Source of the DNA: Uloborus plumipes
Taxonomy: Eukaryota > Arthropoda > Arachnida > Araneae > Uloboridae
Assembly: GCA_038373865.1 (NCBI GenBank)
Contig: JAXGGA010000024.1
Location: 186,001-250,000 of the forward strand
DNA: 64,000 nt
Direction of reading: 5' to 3'
Made by a program: the position numbers and the translations under genes. This document shows positions 44,401-53,400 of this stretch, piece after piece; the stretch's first letter is position 1; each line of letters begins with the position of its first letter. The notes beneath the pieces are model-generated. The model made no database searches. It was not told where the DNA came from and saw only the letters and a program-made list of their open reading frames with translations.

Positions 44401-47400
44401 AATGTCGCCGGTCCAAAATGTCGCCGATCCAAAATGTCGCCGGACCAAAATGTTGCCGGCCAAAAATGTCGCCAGTCTAAAATGTCGCCGGTCCAAAATG
44501 TCGCCGGCCCAAAATGTCGCCAGTCTAAAATGTCGCCGGTCCAAAATGTCGCCGGCCCAAAATGTCGCGGGCCAAAATGTCGCCAGTCCAAAATGTCGCC
44601 AGTCCACAAAATGTCGCCAGTTCAAACGTCGTCAGAAAAAAATGTAGAAGGTCCGATATTGAAACACTTTGTCCCAAAAATTAAAACATGTGCGTTACAA
44701 TAGCATGAACATGTGCGTTAACAATAGCATGAACTAAAATTTTTGAAAAATACTATAAAAATTTACCCTTTCGGCTTGCAACTGTTTCGAGCGTTTTCCC
44801 AGAAACAAATAGTTTTTAAATAAGCTTACGTTATTTATTTACAATAGCTTATTTCATCGCGACTCGCTATCTACCAACTTTAAAACGAATAGATTAGCAG
44901 CCGCAAGACAAGTTTAATTGATATCGAAAAGAAAATTAAAGTGTGAAAAAAGAAGTTGAAGAACAATGAAATGAATAAAACAGATATACAATGTTTGAAA
45001 CTTGGCTTTTGTTAAAATTTCTTACATGATGGAAAGCAAGTCTATATTATTTAATAATAGAGATGTTTTTATTTTCGTCTACATATAATGTGTAAAAGAA
45101 AGTATTGGATCAGTGAAAAATTGTCAATTTGGAAGAATTTACACGTTCTGAATTTACACGTGCTGAATTCAATTTTACCGTTTATTTTTTTAAAGAAAAA
45201 TTTGTAAGTGTGTATCTGCGTGACCCATTTTTTGGGGGGCGACTCTACCAGAAAACTTACTGCATGAATTGGAATAAAATTTGGTACATACATGTACCAA
45301 TATGTGATTCAGTGTTGATTGATTTTTACCGCTAGTTCTTCCAAAAGAGTTTTTACATACAAGAATGTAAAGGAACGTTTTCAGCATAGCGTGATTACTA
45401 TGTCTGAAGAAGGTTCAGACTAGGGCTGCGACATCGATGTCGATGTTTTGGAAACATCGATGTTTTTGGAAGAACATCGATATTTTTACCATCATGTTTG
45501 AGGGTTGATGTTTTTCCAACATCGATGTTTTGGGTTTGATGTTGCTTTCGATGTAAATGTTTTATAATCCAGCAAGGAAAGCCAAAGAAAATATACGATA
45601 AGCATACTCATTAAAAAGTTTTCTTGTTCAATCAAAAGTTGCAATATTAACCTCATTTGGGAAAAAATTCTATAATTATTAACAATGTTTTCTTTTCGAT
45701 GTTTCTGAAACATCTTAAATTTGCTTTCACTTTTTTTTTACCTTTTAATTAGTGTTGTTTCGCATTCAGTGTTTTTTTTTTCGATGTCCTTTTTACATTT
45801 CAACAAAAAATAATAAAAATATGCGATAAAATAGATTCATATTTCTCTAACCACTAGTTGGATTTAAAGTTTTTTTTAATAACTAGCGATGATTTACAGT
45901 TAATGATTTTTAAACATCGTTGTTTTGCTTTTTATTTTTTTTTTCGATGATGTTTTACATTTCAACAAAAAAAAAGTTTTATAAAAATATGCTACAAAAA
46001 AGTTATACAGTTAATCAACAGTTGCAGTATATATCTCACTGAAAAAAGTTTTCTTAACTGACATCGTTATCTTACGGTTAATATTTTTCCAGGAGACAAA
46101 ATATGTTGCAACTGTTGGCAATGGCAACTGTTGATTAACTGTATAACAAAAAAAGTTATACAGTTAATCAACAGTTGCAGTATATATCTCACTGAAAAAA
46201 GTTTTCTTAACTGACATCGTTATCTTACGGTTAATATTTTTCCAGGAGACAAAATATGTATCTAATTGAGTGATATAAAGAGGCGCTTGTAATGGGGAGT
46301 AACTGATTAATAACTACATTAAAATATGTAAGAAATTGAAGAAAAACTGATCGATGTTTTGAAACATCAGATGTTGGAAAACATCGATATTTTTTTTTTT
46401 TTTTTTGTCAATGTATCAATACCATCGATGTCCTTATTTTCTAACATCGATGTTTTGCCTTCGATGTCGCACCCCTAGTTCAGATGAAATCAAATAAAAA
46501 ATTGGCCCATAGGAAGCTTTCAGACGATACGCCATAGCATCGATAAAGCAAAGCAATTGAACTTTTTATTTTTCATTGTGTGAGTGATTTATATCAAGAA
46601 GTAATGCAAGTATTCAGAAAACATTTTGGTTGTAGAATGGTCTTAAAGGGAGAGATGCTTGTTCATTTCTGGCGTTAATCAGCTCAGATATGGCACTGTA
46701 CCTCCGTTACAATCAGTATTTAAATGTGGAGTTGAATATGATACCATTGTTCCTCTTGACATTTCACCTCCCCTTCCACCACCCAGTTGTTTCAAAGAAA
46801 ACATAATTCCATGAACGAGCGTGCCCTGTTCTGTTCTCCAATGGGTCCCTAATTTGATTTCAAACGTCCCCAACCTACTCTTAAAGAAAATGTTCTAAAA
46901 AATGAATGTTGTTTTTACAGTATAAAATACAGCTAATTTTATAGTAATAAGTAGGGATGCACCGATAAGCAAATTGACCGATTACCGATTAATCGGCAGA
47001 GCCGATGAATGATAAGGATGATTGATTTTAATAATACAAATCTCATCATAACTGTTGTTTTCTTCTTTTTACAATTTCAAGTTTAGAAATAGTAAGTAAT
47101 TTATTTCTGAGAAAATATTTTTTTAAATCCATTTTCCTAATTTTCCCAATTTTTATTTTTTAATTTTAATCAAATTTCTTTTAACCAATTTTCATATTAT
47201 TGCCAATAATTTTACATTAACACATTGTTAATATCGTTAACTGGACACGAAATTTTTTTTAAAAAGGGGGTGTGGAGGGGAGTTCGTGGTGGGCATTTCA
47301 ATTTAGGAGTACTTTTAATTTACATTTTTCAATTATTGGTAGCAATTTACTCAAAACTTTTATTCTTTAAAAATTAGAGGTTATTTAAAAGCACACTCCT

Positions 47401-50400
47401 TAGGAGAAAAGTATCGACACATGAAAAATGTTGCAACATTGTCTACATGTATAATAATTCAAAATAGAAGAACTTATTTAAAACTTATATCAACTGTAAG
47501 GATCATTATTAATGTTAATAAAATTATCCATCATAGTTTCTAAGGATCATTATTAATGTTAATAAAATTATCCATCATAGTTTCTTAGTGAAGGTATACA
47601 TTAAAAAATGATAATTAAAAACCATTTTTTACCGAACCATCGGCCAATTTTGCCGATTATGGCCGATTAATCGGTACTGCCGATTAATCGGTGCATCCCC
47701 AGTAATAAGCAGTAAAAATTGCTAATTTTACTGTAGTAAACTGTAAAATTGCTAATGTTACAGTTTATTACCATGTACTTTACAGTTTTAGACTGGAACC
47801 GCTGCTGCCAGTGTTATACTGTAAAAACAACAGTTATTTTTTCTGCAGTGTAGAGTCGGTATATTAACACTCGAAGTAGTAACTCAAAGCAGTAGTTATT
47901 TCTGTTGTTATTTATCTTACATTTAAAGTATTTTGCATTTACATTTGAATTTTGTTTATTCTTTTAAGTATGCGTGTGTGCTTTTATCGTGTTTTTTTCT
48001 TCTCTATTTTAAAGCATAAATCTGTACCTCAGAACCAGACTAACGTAAGTCCATTTTCGTAACTTTTCAGCAGAGGGCGAAAACGATTGCAGAATACACG
48101 CAAAAGATGGCACTCGTCCTCTTTTAATGCTGCTAAATAATTGTGAAGGAATTTGTTTAAAAGAATAACGCTCTCATGGGTCGGGATGTGGAATAAGATT
48201 CGATATACAATGAAGCAAGAAAGTGAAAATTGCCATTTTTGGACTTACGTCGCTCTGGTTCTGACCAGGAAAGTACGCGATCATGGAATAATGAATTTTT
48301 TTTTAATGAGTACCAATCGAAAGAGCATTGTAAAACATGTTTCTGGACGCACGCGTTTTTGCCTTCGCGCCCCCGTTATCGAAATATAAGGTCCTAAAGT
48401 CAGCTAATTTTTTTTGAAAAATCGCCAAATTTAGCGAGTTATAATGAAACTGGAAGCTGCGGTGCGATTACACTATTTGCATCCAACGGAAAACTTGATT
48501 CCCATTTTTGGTCATCTGCAAAGCTTTTGAAAGACGGCTTTACAATAATCTTTTACTTTACCTGTGCGAGTTAAAGCAGAAAGCTACTATCAAGCCTATG
48601 ACATGGAAAGCAGAGAGCTTTTTAAAGAGGAAAAACAATTTTAAACAACACATCAAAATTAAATTTTATCGTACTATTTGCGATTAAAGCAGGTCCTTTG
48701 TTTAAGGGGAGTCCCCTTTGTTAAGGGGCCCTTGTCAACAGGAGGTGACAACTGAACCTCCTTTTTTTAAATTATTTTTTTAAGTGTTCGTACAATTCTG
48801 TAGTATGGGGGAGGGGGGCATATTTAGGGTTTTTAATTGTAAAAATTGCAAATATAAATTTTTTCAAACCACTTTTCTTTTGGTGGGTCCCCTATAACTC
48901 AAAGTGAGTTCCCCTAATTAATTTTGTCAATTGCATCACTGGGTGTGTAAGAATGGTCTTTCAAAAAAAAAAAAAAAAAAATGCTCAAAATTTAATGTAA
49001 GTGTGTTCAAATAAAAAAATCAAACAGGAATGAGGTGTTTTCTCTGAGATATTTCGAAAAAAAAAATGTTCGCTCGGATCGAACTTGCTCCTTCAAAAGT
49101 TATAAGTGAAGACAGAGGGAAAAATTGGAAATTCGAAATTGAATGAAATATTATTCAAATAAAAAAAGTCGAGTATGGGAGTGTATTGTCCTCACTGAGA
49201 TCTTTCGATTAAAAAAAAATCGAATCGGACTATGCACTCAAAGTTATTGCGGGGGGAGGGAGCAGAAAAACTGACCAATAGACAGACTGACAGGTACACA
49301 GTTTCCGCAGCTCAAAACCCAACTTTCCTATTTTAAATTTTTCTGTGTATTTAATTATTTTTATTAAGTTGTGCTTTTTCTTCGCTTGAGCGTTTTTTTT
49401 TCAGTGCATCAGGCCTTCTTTCATGATTTTTTTCACCCATTTTCTACTTTTACAGAGCTAAAACTTGTATTAACTTTAAGCTAAAACTTGTATTGATTTA
49501 CAATTTCGTTTAGTTTTTCCTACCCGTTGAACATATAGCAGAACTAGTAAAAGTTATTCTAGTGTTTTTAAACAGTACGAAATTAACATGCAATAGGTTT
49601 TACGTTTACGTTACAGAGACTTTTCGCTACAGTGACCAATTTGTTTGAACGGCAGGGGTTTTTACAATGAATGCCGACTCTATTAGTATATTTTAAGAAT
49701 GAAAATAATTATTTCCCTCTACCATTGATGTAATTTCCGACGTGGATATAATTTTGCAGCTATTGATATTTACTAATTCGTTTTCTTTTAAAAATTATTT
49801 ATTTTTTCTCGATTTCAATTAAAAAAAAATAAATGTTTTTGCTAAGAGTTGGCAGATAGTGAAACTTCTTGTATCGATTTTTTTTTCAATAAGAACTGAT
49901 ATCACAATCCATGACAATTTAATTTCTACCCCAAAGATTATTTCTTTCATTTTTTGTACATGAGCTCATATTAGCTGTCTTTCATACTTATTTAATTATC
50001 CCAAATTATTCATTTAGAAACACGTGCAATATATTTTAACGTATAATAATTAATACATACAACTTAGTTCAGTAAAAAAACTTCAAATAACTAAAATTCT
50101 AAAATGTATTGTTATCAATCGTAAAAAGATAAAACTTTAACTTCTTTGTAAAGTTTTCGCTCCTCTGGATAAAGCTCTCTGCTTTCCACATCATAGTCTT
50201 GACCCGCATTCTTTATTTTAGCTCATACAAGTAAAGGGTTAACGTAAAACATCTTACTTTCTTTGCAAATGACTAAACATGGAAATGATGCGATGCTAAG
50301 CAAGTAGCGGAAGGGAGAATCTGGAGCTTGCTTCAATTTCTTGCCAAGTCTTCAAATTTGGCTACTTTTCGGCCGACTTTAAGACCCCTTATCTCAAAAA

Positions 50401-53400
50401 CGAGGGGACGAGGGCACTTGATCTTTGGGTCAAAGACATGTCTCAGTATGCTCTTTCGAATGGTACCATTTTTAACTTTTTTCATTATTACTTAAGTCGA
50501 GTACTTTCCTGGTGAGATACAGAAATACAGGGTGTCCACTCCAATCGTGGACTAATAGCTAATTTCTAAACCGTTAGAGATAAGCATATCGTTCATTTAG
50601 GAAAAAATCTCCAAATTATGAAAGGAATTTTGGGTCTATTCAATGTTTTTCAAAAAATCAAATTTTGAAAGAGTTACGAAATTTAAATTTTTATACAGCC
50701 CCCCAGTCCTATCAATCATATTTAGTAAAACATTCTCAACACTGTAACGTTTAAAACTAAAAAAAAATCACTCTTCTACCACAAAAATTGACCGAGTTAT
50801 GACGTTTTGAAAAATCAAGATTTTGCATTATTTCATGACGTCATCGAGAGATCTCTCAAGGGACCGTATGCGAAATCCTTCAAAATCTTGATTTTTCAAA
50901 ACGTCATAACTCGGTCAATTTTTGTGGTAGAAGAGTGATTTTTTTTAGTTTTAAACGTTACAGTGTCAAGAATGTTTTACTAAATATGATTGATAGGACT
51001 GGGGGGCTGTATAAAAATTTAAATTTCGTAACTCTTTCAAAATTTGATTTTTTGAAAAACATTGAATAGACCCAAAATTCCTTTCATAATTTGGAGATTT
51101 TTTCCTAAATAAACTATATGCTTATCTCTAACGGTTTAGAAATTAGCTATTGGTCCACGATTGGAGTGGACACCCTGTATACTTATCGTTTAAGAAATTA
51201 TTGAAGATTTTGATCTTTTTCAGTCTTTGAGAAAAGCAAGAAAACCTCTCGATAATAACATTTACTCTACAAAGAAGACAGTCGCTCAAGGAATGATGGA
51301 TTTAGCTTTGCTAACTGCTAATGCATCGCAACTTAAAATGCTTTTGAAATACAACATACAACGCACATCCTTGTTTTTTATACAGATTTCCTGCATATCC
51401 ATCTCTATAGCTCTACAGGTAAGTTTTTATGGACATTTTCATTGTTTAGCAATAATAAGAAGATTACTAACAGCAACAATAATAATACTAATTATTATTA
51501 TTGTTATTATTATTATTATTATAAATGGAAATAAAAATCAAACTTAAAATATTCAAACTATAAATATTAATCAAACCTGCAGTTTTTTTCTTGTATAATA
51601 TCTACAAAACCTGGAATGATATCAAATTCTATGAGTAATATGGAAATGCAGTTAAGCAATCGAATTTTACATTATCTACTTAGCATGAACTATTATTATT
51701 ATTATTATTATTATTATATTTTAAATTGATTTTAATACATAAAGTTTATGGCAATTACTACGAGATTAATATATTCGCAGATAACGTGACTCAAGCTGAA
51801 TCTAACTAGTATAAAATTGTTATTTGACTATCAAAGCTCAATGTCAAAACAATAAATTTTAATTTTAAACAGTTATACTGCTCTAGGATTTTTAACGCTT
51901 TAATAATTTGTAGTAGGCCACTTCTAGTAGAACAATTCCACGGGTAACTGGCTGACATTTTTAAAGCAAAGGAGTACGTATTTTGTGATATTAAACACAA
52001 ATTATGTATTTTAAAAACGATCTTTTGCCCTGGATTATTGTATTTTATAAGAATTTAATGGTACACTGAACTGTTGTTTTGACAGTAGAATACTGGCAGC
52101 CGAGGTTCCGATTTCAAACTGTGAAATGCACAGTAATAAACTGTGAAATTAGCAATTTTGCAGTTTATTACTGTAAAATTATCAATTCTACAGTTTATTA
52201 CTGTAAAATTATCGATTTTACAGTTTTTTTGCGGTAAAATTATCAATTTTACAGTTTAGTACTGCAAAATGAGCAATTTTACAGTTTATCACTGTAAAAT
52301 TAGCAATTTTTACAGTTTATTACCATAAAATTAGCTGTTTTATACTGTAAAATCAACATTATTTTTTTACAGTATATTGTTAAGATCTAAAATACATTTA
52401 GGTAAAATAATTTAAAACCACAGTAACCGACTGACGTTCTACTTTTTTAAATGTAAGTAAGTTACCATGATTTAACTAATTTTAAAAAAATCATCCAATA
52501 TGGATTTAGGCAATTTAACTGCTATTAAGTTCTGCTTAAAAGTGCAATGCTCCAGACGAAAACATGTGTTATTTCCACAAAGTAATTTTTGCGTTAAATG
52601 TTACAAAAAACCTTTTTTTTTGCTTTAAAAATGTCAACCTATGTATGCCCAGGATGATACACGCAGAAAATTAGCCATAAGTATTTTACATGTTTGTTAT
52701 ATCATTGTACGTAAATGCTCCGTTGAAGAAAGTTGATATTTCGCAAGCTTAAAGCTCCTAAAATTGCAGCGAACTTCAAACAGGAATTTAGAATTGAAAC
52801 AATATTAATAAAGCGTTGTGTAATTATGTATTATATCAGATTATGTAGACTTCCCTCTCGGATGTTTCAATTATCCTGTTTCCGCAGCTATTGCATGCTT
52901 CTTCTTAATCAGTGATTCATCGTTTTATGAGACATTTTCGGAATGGGGAGTTCCTCCTCTTTCTCTTTCATTTTGCTGATAGGACCTGTAATTTATAAAA
53001 ACTCAAAGATAATGAAAACGATTCATTTTTAGAAGTGATTTTGGTTTAATCCGACAATCTTAAAATAACCTGATCTAACAATGATTTTGAATCATTATTC
53101 TTATTTCTAACTCGTGCGTTAGCTGTAAAATTTTGATGAAACCAAGTTTTGTATGTGGAAAAAACACTATATTCCTAAAGCCAGTAACTTAACATTTACT
53201 ATCCGCAATATGGAAAATACCTTATTTTGTTTTTTCGTATATATTTTTGCTGTCTTAGTATATATTTCCGAAATGGGTTTGCCAAGCTGCCGTCGTGACT
53301 GAAAAAAGTAATCATTGTAATTGTTGAAAGTAATTAGGTAAAACTTAGGTACAAAAAAAAAAAAAAAAGAAAACAAAACACTGCTACTTAGTGAATGAAT

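Larger units (their letters stand above)
38485..51223 (+). other. Ninjurin intron 1
   Basis: Bounded by GTAAGT and a pyrimidine-rich TTTTTCAG acceptor. Contains most of the mobile elements listed from 38754 to 51177. The palindromic MITE copy 2 ends only 46 bases before exon 2, close to where the branch point should lie. Stretches with nothing recognised are about 41400-44195, 44700-45412, 46490-46890, 47860-48240 and 48630-50130. Confidence 0.8.

Noticed and set aside
44218..44703. 161-codon Met/Ser/Lys/Cys-rich open frame
   Set aside because: It is the 16-bp minisatellite read through; the frame changes with unit length and reverse-strand frames are equally open.
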